A stretch of 64,000 nt of DNA from a virus, in IMG/VR virus record IMGVR_UViG_3300034407_001956, positions 1-64,000 of that record; one strand, 5' to 3'. The first letter of the stretch is position 1. Each line of letters starts with the position of its first letter. A program made the translations under genes and the position numbers. The notes beneath the pieces were generated by a model. The model was not told the origin of the DNA and searched no databases. It was given only the letters and a program-made list of their open reading frames with translations. Below are positions 8,611 through 17,536 of the stretch, piece after piece.

Positions 8611-11106
8611 ATGTATCAAAATATTTATTACGACAATAAAACGCAAACAGTTCATATTTGGGATGATGAAACAGGCTACTACACTTTACCATATAAGAAA
8701 TATGCTTATGTAAAAGACAGAGCTGGTACTCATATATCTCTATATGGAGATAAATTGAAGAAAGTATATAGATTCGATCCAGACACACCTAATTTATTTG
8801 AATCAGATGTACCGCCTGAAACTCGTGTGTTGGTAGACAACTACGCAGATTCAGAAGAACTATCAAATGGTCATCGTATTATGACAATCGATATTGAGGT
8901 AGAGGTTACAGATGGCTTTCCATATCCCGAAGATTCTAAAGATAAAATAACTGCTATCGCAGTTCATAACTCAGAAGAGGATGAGTATTATTGTTTGGTG
9001 TTAGATGAGAAAAAGAAACTCAGTTTGAAATCAAAAGATAATGAAATCATAGAATCCTTTGAAACAGAGTTTGATTTACTACAAAGATTTTTTCTATTAT
9101 ATTTAGATTGGAAACCAACCATTATTACAGGTTGGAACTCTGATTCATTTGATATGCCTTACATTTACAATAGAGCTTGTAAGATTGTTGGTTCTGATAT
9201 AGCTAATTTAATCTCACCAATAAGAGAAGTAAAGTGGAACAAACATCGTAAGAGGTTTATGTTTGCTGGTGTTAGTTGTTTAGATTACTTAGCTCTATAC
9301 AAACTATTCACATACACTCAACTATCCTCTTACAGATTAGATGCTGTAGCTGAACACGAACTTAGTGAAAAGAAAGTTGAGTATACAGGAACACTCAATG
9401 ACTTATATGAGAATAACATAGATAAGTTTGTGGAATATAATATCCATGATGTTAGGCTTGTAAAGAGATTGCACGACAAATTAGATTTAATCGATATGGC
9501 TAGAGGTGTGTGTCACGTAGGTCATGTTCCTTATGAGGATGTATATTTTTCCTCACGTTATTTAGAAGGTGCTATCTTAGTCTATTTAAAGAACTTAGAA
9601 GTCGTAGCACCAAATAAACCAGCAAGACCAAATATGAATAGTGATGAGAAGTTTGCTGGTGCTTATGTCCAACCACCACAAAGAGGTAAACACGATTGGG
9701 TATTTGATTTAGATATTACATCTATGTATCCATCCGTAATTATGTCTCTGAATGTATCACCCGAAACAAAGATGGGTAAATTAAAAGGTTGGGATGCTGA
9801 AGAATTTATGAAAGGTACAAAGAAAACCTATACCCTTATGTCAGGCGAAAAAGAGATGGGTAAACTTTCTGAATTAGAATTAAAAGATTTCTTTGACAAT
9901 AACAAAGTATCAGTATCTTCTAATGGTGTTCTATATCGTAGTGATAAGAAAGGTTTGATTCCAGCCCTATTAGAGAAGTGGTTCGATACTCGTGTGGAGT
10001 ATAGAAAGTTGATGAAGAAGTTCGGTGATGAGGGAAACAATGAAAAGTATACTTACTTTAAAAGTCGTCAGCTAATACAGAAGGTGGTTCTAAACTCTTT
10101 GTATGGTGTATTAGGTTTGCCAGTATTTAGGTTCTATGATTTAGATAATGCTGAGGCTACAACACTTACAGGTCAAGAGTTAATTAAGTTTACTAAAAAG
10201 ATTGGTAATCATTTCTACAATAAAGAATTGGGTACTAATGAAGATTATTGTATTTACATAGATACAGATTCAGTATTCTATTCAGCTCTTCCATTGGTTA
10301 AGAAGAGGTTTCCTACTATGGATTTCGATAGTGAGACTATGATGAGTAAGAGGATATTGGATGTGGCTGATGAGATGCAGGGGTTTCTAAATAAGTCTTA
10401 TGACTACTTCGGTAAGAAGTTCCTAAACTTAGATAAACATAGGTTTGAGATAAAGCAGGAATTGATTGCTAAATCAGGTTTATTCATTGTGAAGAAACGA
10501 TATGGTATGAAGATTATCAATGACAATGGAGTAAAGGTAAACAAACTGCATGTCAAAGGATTGGACTTGGTTCGTAGTAATTTTCCAAAGGCTATGGGTG
10601 AACTACTGAAGAGTGTGTTGGAAGATATTCTGGCTACTGTTCCAAAGGATAAGATAGATGAGAGGATTATAAACTTCAAAGAATCTATGAAACTATTAGA
10701 CTTTGATAGGATAGCGATGCCAACAGGTATAAATAATCTAAAGAAGTACACAAATGGTAAGGCTGGTAAGTTTACAAAGTTTGCTAAGGGTGCGCCTGCT
10801 CACATAAAAGCAGCACTAACCTATAATGATTTATTAAAACACTTCGGAGTTGGTAAGAAGTATGAGAAGATAAGTAACTCTGAAAAGATTAAGTGGGTGT
10901 ATCTCAGACCAAATGATTTAGGATTAGAATCATGCGGTTACAAAGGTTATGAAGACCCACCAGAAATAATTAATTTTATTAAGACAAACATAGATTACAA
11001 AAAGATGTATGCTCAGATGTTAGAGAAGAAGATAATGATGTTTTATGAATCTCTAAAATGGAATGAGCCGGTAAACAAAAAGACATCTATGGAAAGATTT
11101 TTTTGA
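8611..11106 (+). CDS. 43: family B DNA polymerase (T4 gp43-like)
   Basis: Replicative polymerase with 3'-5' proofreading. Exonuclease motifs are 'TIDIEVE' (~92-98), 'GWNSDSFDMPY' (~173-183) and 'YNIHDVRLV' (~276-284). Polymerase motif A is 'DLDITSMYPSVI' (~366), motif B 'KVVLNSLYGVLG' (~491) and motif C 'IDTDSVFY' (~550). All catalytic acids are present. The C-terminus ends 'TSMERFF', similar to the clamp-binding tail of T4-type polymerases, fitting the clamp gene next door. The length of 831 compares with 898 for T4 gp43. The ATG at 8611 is the first after the promoter, though its ribosome site is weak. Confidence 0.96.
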   Translation: MYQNIYYDNKTQTVHIWDDETGYYTLPYKKYAYVKDRAGTHISLYGDKLKKVYRFDPDTPNLFESDVPPETRVLVDNYADSEELSNGHRIMTIDIEVEVTDGFPYPEDSKDKITAIAVHNSEEDEYYCLVLDEKKKLSLKSKDNEIIESFETEFDLLQRFFLLYLDWKPTIITGWNSDSFDMPYIYNRACKIVGSDIANLISPIREVKWNKHRKRFMFAGVSCLDYLALYKLFTYTQLSSYRLDAVAEHELSEKKVEYTGTLNDLYENNIDKFVEYNIHDVRLVKRLHDKLDLIDMARGVCHVGHVPYEDVYFSSRYLEGAILVYLKNLEVVAPNKPARPNMNSDEKFAGAYVQPPQRGKHDWVFDLDITSMYPSVIMSLNVSPETKMGKLKGWDAEEFMKGTKKTYTLMSGEKEMGKLSELELKDFFDNNKVSVSSNGVLYRSDKKGLIPALLEKWFDTRVEYRKLMKKFGDEGNNEKYTYFKSRQLIQKVVLNSLYGVLGLPVFRFYDLDNAEATTLTGQELIKFTKKIGNHFYNKELGTNEDYCIYIDTDSVFYSALPLVKKRFPTMDFDSETMMSKRILDVADEMQGFLNKSYDYFGKKFLNLDKHRFEIKQELIAKSGLFIVKKRYGMKIINDNGVKVNKLHVKGLDLVRSNFPKAMGELLKSVLEDILATVPKDKIDERIINFKESMKLLDFDRIAMPTGINNLKKYTNGKAGKFTKFAKGAPAHIKAALTYNDLLKHFGVGKKYEKISNSEKIKWVYLRPNDLGLESCGYKGYEDPPEIINFIKTNIDYKKMYAQMLEKKIMMFYESLKWNEPVNKKTSMERFF

Positions 11107-11163
11107 TTTTGGAAATAAAAACAGATATATATTTATATATCATAAACTACATAAGGAGTAAAA

Positions 11164-11880
11164 ATGAACAAACATTCACTAAGCCGCTTTATTGATAAGT
11201 ACTATCTTGGCGGAAATTGTTCATCGGTTGTAATTAATAGTAAAGGGGATAATCTCTCTACTCGGTTTATTACTGGTGATAAGAATCTACTTGGAGAACT
11301 AACAATGACTGGTTGGAAGTTCGATGATGCTGATTTAGGTGTATATAACACAGAGCAGCTTGTTAAGTTACTATCGGTTCTATCAGAAAACATAACAATG
11401 AATCTTACAAAAGCTGGAGATAAAGCAGTATCTCTTAAAATATCAGATAGTAATTCCGATGTTAATTATATGCTTTCAGATTTATCTGTTATTAGTTCAC
11501 CACCTAATCTAAAGTCTATACCTGATTTTGAGGTAAAGATAAAAGTTGATAAGTCTTTTATGCAGAAGTTTATTGCTGGTAAAGGTGCTTTGGCTGATAC
11601 TGATAATTTTACAGTATTGACAAATGACGATGGCGTAAAGATTGTAATTGGTTATGCTGAGATTAGTACAAATCGTGTTACGCTTCCTGTAGAAACAGAA
11701 TCTTTTGATAAGATAGACAATGTTTCTTTTAACGCTAATCTATTCAGAGATGTGTTGGTAGCTAATAAAGAATGTGAAGGTGCGACATTGGAAGTAAGTT
11801 CAGGCGGTTTGGCTAGAATTAATTTCAAAGTTGATGAGTATGATGCCACATATTATTTAGTTGCTGAACAAGATGTGTAA
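11164..11880 (+). CDS. 45: sliding clamp (T4 gp45-like)
   Basis: Trimeric processivity clamp that tethers the polymerase and, in T4, also activates late transcription. The 238 residues match gp45 (228) in size, position between gp43 and gp44, and overall character: acidic, with a repeated beta-alpha-beta layout and a C-terminal half 'FNANLFRDVLVANKE...' typical of the gp45 C domain. Sequence conservation in this family is low, so context carries much of the call. A strong site (TAAGGAG) precedes the ATG. An AT-rich element (ATATATTTATATAT) around 11120 could hold a promoter. Confidence 0.88.
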   Translation: MNKHSLSRFIDKYYLGGNCSSVVINSKGDNLSTRFITGDKNLLGELTMTGWKFDDADLGVYNTEQLVKLLSVLSENITMNLTKAGDKAVSLKISDSNSDVNYMLSDLSVISSPPNLKSIPDFEVKIKVDKSFMQKFIAGKGALADTDNFTVLTNDDGVKIVIGYAEISTNRVTLPVETESFDKIDNVSFNANLFRDVLVANKECEGATLEVSSGGLARINFKVDEYDATYYLVAEQDV

Positions 11881-12647
11881 TGGAAGAAAAGTATGTAGAT
11901 AAGTCTAGAGTTTCTGTCAGGCCAATCTATAAACCATTGGCTAAGGATATGATAGAAAAAAACCACTATAGTGGTAGGTTGTCATCTTGTCGCTATCCGC
12001 TTGGAATCTTTTATCAAACTGATAATGAACATAAATTCTTTGCGGAACCTGAAGAGAAACTCATAGGAGTTGCTTGTTATGGTTTTCCTGTTGGAAGAAG
12101 GGTCTTAGGTTCTATCTTCTCTGAAGAGATATTAGAGAATAGAAACATATTAGAACTTACGAGACTCTTCATCCACGATGGTTATGGTAAGAATATTGAG
12201 TCTTTGGCATTAGGTCTTACATTCAAATGGATGAAAGATAATGCCAAAGATATAAAGGTTCTAATATCATATGCTGATCCCGAACAATCTCATGATGGTG
12301 CTATTTATCAAGCTACTAATTGGATTTATCAAGGTTGTGGTGCTTTTCAAATGGCACCAACCTTTTCTCTTAGACTTGAAGAAGATGGTGAATGGATGCA
12401 CAGTAGAAGTGTGTATTCAAAATTCGGTTCTTCTGCACCTGAAAAGATGAAGAAGTCAATAGGTCATGATTTTTGGTTAAAGAAGGAAGCCAGCAAACAT
12501 AGATACATTTACTTTTTAGGCAACAAAAAAGAGAATAGGAAATTTCATAGTGTGATGAAACACCCACAAATGAAGTATCCTAAGAACTACAAACACGATA
12601 TTGAAATAACAAAAATAGAGGTTAATAACGAAAAATGGAAAGATTAG
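11880..12647 (+). CDS. mom: Mom-like DNA modification protein, copy 1
   Basis: Resembles the Mom family (GNAT-like fold) that in phage Mu converts adenine to a carbamoylmethyl form and so blocks restriction. Seen here: an N-terminal 'IEKNHYSGR', 'ELTRLFIHDGYGKN' (~94-107), then 'ISYADPEQSHDGAIYQATNW' (~129-148), the last matching the Mom 'SYAD...H.G.IY.A' signature. It shares this frame with the proteins at 15030 and 49642. The start overlaps the clamp stop (TAATG) and the end overlaps the clamp loader by 13 bases, so it is made with the replisome. The exact chemistry and sequence specificity are unknown. Confidence 0.8.
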   Translation: MEEKYVDKSRVSVRPIYKPLAKDMIEKNHYSGRLSSCRYPLGIFYQTDNEHKFFAEPEEKLIGVACYGFPVGRRVLGSIFSEEILENRNILELTRLFIHDGYGKNIESLALGLTFKWMKDNAKDIKVLISYADPEQSHDGAIYQATNWIYQGCGAFQMAPTFSLRLEEDGEWMHSRSVYSKFGSSAPEKMKKSIGHDFWLKKEASKHRYIYFLGNKKENRKFHSVMKHPQMKYPKNYKHDIEITKIEVNNEKWKD

Positions 12648-13573
12648 ATAATACCCTATGGGTTGAAAAGTATCGCCCAAACGAATTAGATTCTTACATA
12701 GGTAATGATCATCTAAAGAAGAAAATCAAAGTTTATTTGGAGAGTGGAGATTTACCTCATCTACTATTGTATGGTAGAGCTGGAACAGGTAAAACTACAT
12801 TGGCTAAACTATTGGTTAATAATATAGAATGTGACCATATGTACATAAACGCTTCTGATGAAAATAGTGTAGATACAGTCCGTAATAAGGTTCGTGGGTT
12901 CGCTTCCACTATCGGATTCAAAGATATGAAGGTGGTTATATTAGATGAGTGTGATTACATTACACCTAACGCACAAGCTGCTCTTCGTAACCTTATGGAG
13001 ACTTTTTCTAAACACACTAGGTTTATTCTAACCTGTAACTATGTGGAGAGAATTATCGATCCGATACAGAGTCGTTGCCAACCATTTCAGATAGTTCCAC
13101 CATCGAGAAAAGAGGTTGCTATGCACCTACAAGAAATTCTGTCAGAGGAGAATGTTTCTAGAAAAACAGAAGATGTCGCTACATTAGTTAATGGTGGCTA
13201 TCCTGATATTCGTAGAGTCATAAACTTTGCTCAAAGACAGGTGGTTGATGGTGTGTTGTTAATCGACCAAGATAATCTAGCTGCTGTTGATTTAAATGTA
13301 AGTGTATTTTCTACACAGGTAGTTAATGTATTAAAAACTCAAGATAAAAAAGAGGCTTTCGTAACCATAAGAAAGATGTTAGGTGATAATCAAATATCAG
13401 ACTTTGCTGATGTATTTCGTTTATTGTATGATGAGGTAGATGATTATGGTAAAGGGCATGTAGCAGAGTGTATCTTATGTATAGCTAAGTATCAATTATC
13501 AGATGCACAAGTTGTTGATAAAGAAATCAATGTTATGGCTATGATGATAGAAATCTTAGGAATCATTAAATGA
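12635..13573 (+). CDS. 44: clamp loader large subunit (T4 gp44-like)
   Basis: AAA+ ATPase that opens the clamp and loads it at primer ends together with gp62. The N-terminus 'WVEKYRPNELDSYIG' is the usual RFC start; Walker A 'GRAGTGKTTLA' is at ~47-57, Walker B 'VVILDECDYIT' ~100-110, the arginine-finger 'SRCQPF' ~145-150, and 'GYPDIRRVINFAQ' sensor 2 ~189-201. The length of 312 matches gp44 (319). Overlaps the neighbours on both sides. Confidence 0.94.
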   Translation: MERLDNTLWVEKYRPNELDSYIGNDHLKKKIKVYLESGDLPHLLLYGRAGTGKTTLAKLLVNNIECDHMYINASDENSVDTVRNKVRGFASTIGFKDMKVVILDECDYITPNAQAALRNLMETFSKHTRFILTCNYVERIIDPIQSRCQPFQIVPPSRKEVAMHLQEILSEENVSRKTEDVATLVNGGYPDIRRVINFAQRQVVDGVLLIDQDNLAAVDLNVSVFSTQVVNVLKTQDKKEAFVTIRKMLGDNQISDFADVFRLLYDEVDDYGKGHVAECILCIAKYQLSDAQVVDKEINVMAMMIEILGIIK

Positions 13574-14337
13574 GAGTATTAGTAGTCGGAGATAGTTGCC
13601 AAGATATATTTGTTTATGGTGATATAGATAGAATATGTCCCGAAGGACCTGTTCCAGTGTTCAATAGAGAATGGGAAAAGGGTAATAATGGTATGGCTCT
13701 GAATGTAGTAGCTAATTTAGAATCATTGGGAGCTGAAGTAAAATATGTTACTAATCAAATAGGTATAGTTAAAACCAGATATGTTGATAAACGTTCCAAT
13801 CAGCTTGTTATGAGAGTCGATGATAATGATAGATGTGATAGGATTGAAAAGGATTATCTGTATAAGATACGAAATAATGCTGTAGGTGATTGGAAGTTTG
13901 ACTCTTTAGTAATTGCTGATTATAATAAAGGATTTTTAGATGAGGAAGATATAGCTTACCTTTGCCAAAACAATACTAATGTATTTATAGATACTAAGAA
14001 ACCAATCGATGAGTATATGACAGAGTGTTCTTATATAAAGATAAATGAATTAGAATACAAAGCTATTAAAGAGAATGCTATAACAAATTGGTACGATGAT
14101 AAATTAATAGTTACTCTCGGAGAAGATGGTTGTCAATATGATGGAAATATATACGACACAACTAAAGTTACAGGAGGAGATGTATCGGGTGCCGGCGATA
14201 CTTTTATGGCAGCTTTAGTTGTGAAGTATGGTGAGAGTAACAAAATACAAAGGGCTATAAAGTATGCTTTAAAAGCTGCAACCGAAGTAGTCAAAAAAAG
14301 TGGAGTTTCAATAATTACTAAAGAGGAAATAAAATGA
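13570..14337 (+). CDS. PfkB-family sugar kinase, HldE/RfaE kinase-domain-like
   Basis: Probably phosphorylates a sugar phosphate. 'DIDRICPEGPVPVF' (~16-29) matches the 'R(I/L)SPEAPVPV' element typical of the heptose-7-phosphate kinase domain of HldE, and 'GDVSGAGDTFMAAL' (~202-215) is the ribokinase-family anion hole and catalytic Asp. At 255 residues it is shorter than the ~315 of the cellular domain and has no adenylyltransferase half. It overlaps gp44 by ATGA and sits inside the clamp loader operon, between gp44 and gp62. With the HldD-like and GT9 proteins further on it suggests heptose metabolism; another sugar substrate remains possible. Confidence 0.82.
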   Translation: MRVLVVGDSCQDIFVYGDIDRICPEGPVPVFNREWEKGNNGMALNVVANLESLGAEVKYVTNQIGIVKTRYVDKRSNQLVMRVDDNDRCDRIEKDYLYKIRNNAVGDWKFDSLVIADYNKGFLDEEDIAYLCQNNTNVFIDTKKPIDEYMTECSYIKINELEYKAIKENAITNWYDDKLIVTLGEDGCQYDGNIYDTTKVTGGDVSGAGDTFMAALVVKYGESNKIQRAIKYALKAATEVVKKSGVSIITKEEIK

Positions 14338-14585
14338 GTACAAAACCAATGAAACCAATAAAACAACCAGCTCCAAATACAAATGTGAGTATGTCAGATA
14401 CAGAACCATTTGTATGTGAAGATTGTGGTAATGCTGTATTTATACCAGCAGTATTTTTAAGAAGATTATCACCACTAATGTCACCAACAGGAAAAGAAGC
14501 TATGATTCCAATACAGGTTTATAGTTGTGGTAATTGTGGAAAAGTTCCAAGCACACTAATGAAGGAATTCAATGGCGAAGGTTAA
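14334..14585 (+). CDS. small zinc-ribbon protein
   Basis: An 83-residue protein with two Cys pairs, 'CEDCG' (~28-32) and 'CGNCG' (~65-69), separated by ~36 residues: a zinc ribbon. The proline/lysine-rich N-terminus is probably disordered. It overlaps the kinase and gp62 genes. Its partner may be the clamp loader or RNA polymerase, but nothing in the sequence decides this. Confidence 0.65.
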   Translation: MSTKPMKPIKQPAPNTNVSMSDTEPFVCEDCGNAVFIPAVFLRRLSPLMSPTGKEAMIPIQVYSCGNCGKVPSTLMKEFNGEG

Positions 14586-15027
14586 AAAGAAAAGTTTATT
14601 TGATCATGTTAATGCTGTAACCAGCCAACAACATCCTAATTATTGGGATGAGATTTCAGATGATGATAAGAAGTCTTGGTCTAATTATATGATAAACAGG
14701 TTTCTATCTATGAAGCCTGATTGGATTGAATTTGTAAATGAAGTACAAAAGTATCCATTACAACCAAAAGAGTTATATAAAGTTTACACAGATATATTAC
14801 CAAAAAAGAAACAATGGTTAAAATATATTAAAGGAGATAAGAAAATGAAGTATCCAAAATGGGTTTATGAAATAGTTTCTAAACACTTACAATGTAGTAT
14901 GAGAGAAGCTAATGATGCCATAGAGATGTATGAAATCTCAGCTGGCGGACAAACAGAATTAGCAGATATTTTAGCTAAGTATGGGGTTGAACAAAAGGAG
15001 ATTCGTAAGCTCGGCTTAATATCGTAG
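14572..15027 (+). CDS. 62: clamp loader small subunit (T4 gp62-like)
   Basis: Non-ATPase partner of gp44 in the T4-type clamp loader. The 151-residue sequence shows the pattern I know from gp62 of T4-type cyanophages: 'NYMINRFLSMKPDWIEFVNE' (~42-61), then 'LPKKKQWLKYIKGDK' (~80-94) and a C-terminal helical region 'REANDAIEMYEIS'. It is shorter than T4 gp62 (187). The family diverges fast, so the match rests on this pattern plus position two genes from gp44. Confidence 0.75.
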   Translation: MAKVKKKSLFDHVNAVTSQQHPNYWDEISDDDKKSWSNYMINRFLSMKPDWIEFVNEVQKYPLQPKELYKVYTDILPKKKQWLKYIKGDKKMKYPKWVYEIVSKHLQCSMREANDAIEMYEISAGGQTELADILAKYGVEQKEIRKLGLIS

Positions 15028-15029
15028 AG

Positions 15030-15671
15030 ATGAGCGTAAAGAACTTCACAGTCGAAGAAGTAACTAGAAAATCAATTGTCAGTTTTATAGAGAAACACCA
15101 CTATTCACATAACGTAAATGGTGTTCAATCATTGTATCACTATGGATTATATACTGAAGGAAACTTTGGTATTCCAAAGATGATTGGGGCTATGATGTAT
15201 GCTCACCCATCAATGCCAGCTACAGCAGCTAAGTACAATCCTATCAATCCTAATAAGTGTTTAGAACTTAGGAGATTGGTTTGTATTGATGATACGCCAA
15301 AGAATACAGAAAGTTATTTTATAGGACAAACATTTAAGTTACTCAAAAGAGATACAGATATGGAAGTCATAGTCTCATTTGCTGACCAACACCACGGACA
15401 CACAGGTGTAATCTACAAAGCTAGTAACTTTGATTATTTAGGAGAGACTAAGCCTGGTAGAATACTAATGGTGGATGGTAAAGAAATGCACAGTAGGTCT
15501 TTGAATCAGTTAGACAGACCTTATGGAAGAGAATTGAATCGTAGATACAAAGCTGGTGATAAAAATATATTTTGGAAGAACACAAAACCAAAGCATATTT
15601 ATACTTACTATCTAAATAAAAAAATCAAAAGACAAATAAAAAAGCTTGACTTATACACCAAAAATGTGTAA
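15030..15671 (+). CDS. Mom-like DNA modification protein, copy 2
   Basis: A 213-residue second member of the Mom/GNAT-like group, shorter and diverged from copy 1. Shared elements: 'IEKHHYSHNVNG' near the start, 'LELRRLVCIDD' (~81-91), 'VSFADQHHGHTGVIYKASNF' (~115-134) and a late 'MHSRSLNQ' also found in copy 1 ('MHSRSVYS'). It starts 3 bases after gp62. It could modify a different base context from copy 1, or have a different role; no methyltransferase or restriction gene is next to it. Confidence 0.75.
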   Translation: MSVKNFTVEEVTRKSIVSFIEKHHYSHNVNGVQSLYHYGLYTEGNFGIPKMIGAMMYAHPSMPATAAKYNPINPNKCLELRRLVCIDDTPKNTESYFIGQTFKLLKRDTDMEVIVSFADQHHGHTGVIYKASNFDYLGETKPGRILMVDGKEMHSRSLNQLDRPYGRELNRRYKAGDKNIFWKNTKPKHIYTYYLNKKIKRQIKKLDLYTKNV

Positions 15672-15674
15672 CTT
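15646..15674 (+). promoter_or_regulatory. sigma-70-type promoter
   Basis: TTGACT (15646-15651), 17 bases, TAACTT (15669-15674), overlapping the 3' end of the second Mom-like gene and lying 24 bases before the DUF1599 gene, whose leader carries a GAGGAT ribosome site. Confidence 0.6.
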
Positions 15675-15697
15675 TAAGTGTAGAAAATGAGGATTAT

Positions 15698-16099
15698 ATG
15701 AAAAATATAAAAGAATCAAATACAAAAAAAGAAGTAAATTCTTACCTAACAGGTGATGGTGCCGATATAGTGGCATTGATGGAGAAAGAATGGCCGGAAA
15801 TGACTAAGGAGTTTCGTAGGTTACAAAAAGAACAATACGAATTATTTCTTAAAAAACAACACGACTATGGTCCTGGTAATATTTCCGTAGGAACACAATT
15901 ACAGACAGAAGAAGAAGTACATCTAGCACTTACTGGTTTATGGTTCAGAATGAACGATAAGATACAGAGGTTAAAAACTTTATTGATGGGTAAGAGAGGT
16001 AATGCGGTAGAAGGAGAACCAATGGAAGATGCTTATTTAGATGTGAGTAACTATGGTATTATGGCTACTATCGTAAAGAATGGTAAGTGGGGTAAATGA
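15698..16099 (+). CDS. DUF1599 / nucleotide-modification-associated domain protein
   Basis: A 133-residue protein with 'LFLKKQHDYGPGNIS' (~48-62) and 'GLWFRMNDKIQRLKTLL' (~81-97), the hallmarks of DUF1599 (called nucleotide modification associated domain 1), common in phages. Its biochemical role is not settled. 'DAYLDVSNYGIMA' near the end completes the family pattern. It heads a new transcription unit after a promoter and ends in ATGA overlap with a small gene. It may link to base modification with the Mom-like proteins nearby. Confidence 0.75.
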   Translation: MKNIKESNTKKEVNSYLTGDGADIVALMEKEWPEMTKEFRRLQKEQYELFLKKQHDYGPGNISVGTQLQTEEEVHLALTGLWFRMNDKIQRLKTLLMGKRGNAVEGEPMEDAYLDVSNYGIMATIVKNGKWGK

Positions 16100-16233
16100 T
16101 GGGATACAAACCTAAATATAGACTTGAAGTAGAAGAGGGTTCTTATGAATCCGATAATTTATTCTTCTTGTTTTGTCAAATTATACTACATAGATTCTGG
16201 CATTTAGTAAAGCACGGAAAGTGGGCAGATTAA
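16099..16233 (+). CDS. 44-residue small protein
   Basis: Short frame MGYKPKYRLEV... ending '...HLVKHGKWAD', starting at the ATG that overlaps the DUF1599 stop and ending in a TAATG overlap with the nuclease gene. It fills the gap exactly, which supports translation. A central hydrophobic 'LFFLFCQIILHRFW' may be a buried or membrane helix. No family recognised. Confidence 0.55.
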   Translation: MGYKPKYRLEVEEGSYESDNLFFLFCQIILHRFWHLVKHGKWAD

Positions 16234-17099
16234 TGAAGAAAATAAGTTATAGTCAGTATTCAATGTGGGCTCAATGCCCATTCAGATGGAAAACTGCATA
16301 TGTAGATGGTAAGAGAGAGTTTACAGAATCGATACATACTCTCTTTGGAACATCAATGCATGAGGTAATACAAACATTTCTAACTGTGATGTATGAAGAT
16401 ACAGCAAAAGCAGCTGAGGCTCTGCCATTACCTGAAATGTTAAGAATTAGAATGAAACGTAATTATGAAAATGCTATGTCAAAGAATGGTGGTGTTGAGT
16501 TTTGTAGCCAAAAGGATATGGTGGAGTTTTATGAACACGGACTATTGATATTAGACTTTATCAAAAAGAAGAGGGCTCAGTACTTCAGTAAGAAAGGTTA
16601 TGAACTTATAGGCATAGAAGTTCCACTTGACTATGACTTACCTAATGGTATTAAGTTTATAGGTTATTTGGATGTGGTTATAAGAGATACAGTCAGAGAT
16701 GTAATTAAGATATACGACATTAAGACATCTACTATGGGTTGGAACAAATATCAAAAGGCTGATAAACTAAAGAGTGACCAATTATTATTATACAAACAAT
16801 TCTACTCAAAACAATTCAATCATCCGTTGGATAAGATAGAGGTTGAATATTTTATTGTGAAACGAAAGCTGTATGAGAACTTAGACTTTCCCCAAAAGAG
16901 GGTACAGAAATTTGTGCCTGCTAATGGCAAACCATCAATCAATCAGGTTACAAAAAGATTGAGTGAATTTATGGAAGAATGCTTTAAAACTGATGGAGAA
17001 TACAATACTGAACATACTTATAGTAAAGTGGCATCTAAGAAAAATTGCAGGTATTGTGATTTCAATCAAACAGAATTTTGTGACGCGGGAGTAAAATAA
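16233..17099 (+). CDS. PD-(D/E)XK exonuclease with Fe-S cluster motif (Cas4/RecB-like)
   Basis: Nuclease of the RecB/Cas4/AddB group. 'SYSQYSMWAQCPFRWK' at the N-terminus holds the first cluster Cys (~11); the catalytic core is 'GIEVPLDYD' (~129), 'GYLDVVIRD' (~144) and 'YDIKTSTMGW' (~161); the last three Cys are in 'CRYCDFNQTEFC' (~272-283). One Cys N-terminal and three C-terminal is the 4Fe-4S arrangement of Cas4 and AddB. Start 16233 (MKKISYSQ) is chosen over a GTG 12 bases upstream because it overlaps the preceding stop. A role in end processing for recombination is likely. Confidence 0.86.
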   Translation: MKKISYSQYSMWAQCPFRWKTAYVDGKREFTESIHTLFGTSMHEVIQTFLTVMYEDTAKAAEALPLPEMLRIRMKRNYENAMSKNGGVEFCSQKDMVEFYEHGLLILDFIKKKRAQYFSKKGYELIGIEVPLDYDLPNGIKFIGYLDVVIRDTVRDVIKIYDIKTSTMGWNKYQKADKLKSDQLLLYKQFYSKQFNHPLDKIEVEYFIVKRKLYENLDFPQKRVQKFVPANGKPSINQVTKRLSEFMEECFKTDGEYNTEHTYSKVASKKNCRYCDFNQTEFCDAGVK

Positions 17100-17536
17100 T
17101 GAGTATGATGAAAATGAATCTAAGAATGAATCTATTTCATTTTCTTAATAAACCTTTTGAGGAAGAAGTTATAGAGAAATTAGAAAAAGCACATAAGGAT
17201 AATATTAAGTTTTATTTGTGTCTATGGTACAAAGATGGTACTTTAGAGCCAAAAGATTTGAAACAATTTTTACTAAAATATGAATCAAGGTTACATTTTA
17301 AAACTAATATAAATGTAGGAGATACATTAAAGCCTAATGACTTTATTTGGTACGATTTGTCAAATATACCTGATTATAGTGGTGATAGGATTAGATTTCA
17401 ATATACTTATATTGAGAAGGAAAACATTTTAAAGGGATTGGATGAGTTTTATAAGTGTGCTAAATTTTGTTCATCCGATAAGCCAGCTAAAAGACAAAAG
17501 AGGAATGACTATGAAAGTAGCGATAGTAGGAAGTAG
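17099..17536 (+). CDS. hypothetical protein, 145 residues
   Basis: Charged, mostly helical protein with several aromatic residues and a basic, low-complexity tail ('KPAKRQKRNDYESSDSRK'). TAATG overlap with the nuclease gene and 26-base overlap with the following SLOG gene show it is read in the same operon. No motif that I recognise. Confidence 0.6.
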   Translation: MSMMKMNLRMNLFHFLNKPFEEEVIEKLEKAHKDNIKFYLCLWYKDGTLEPKDLKQFLLKYESRLHFKTNINVGDTLKPNDFIWYDLSNIPDYSGDRIRFQYTYIEKENILKGLDEFYKCAKFCSSDKPAKRQKRNDYESSDSRK

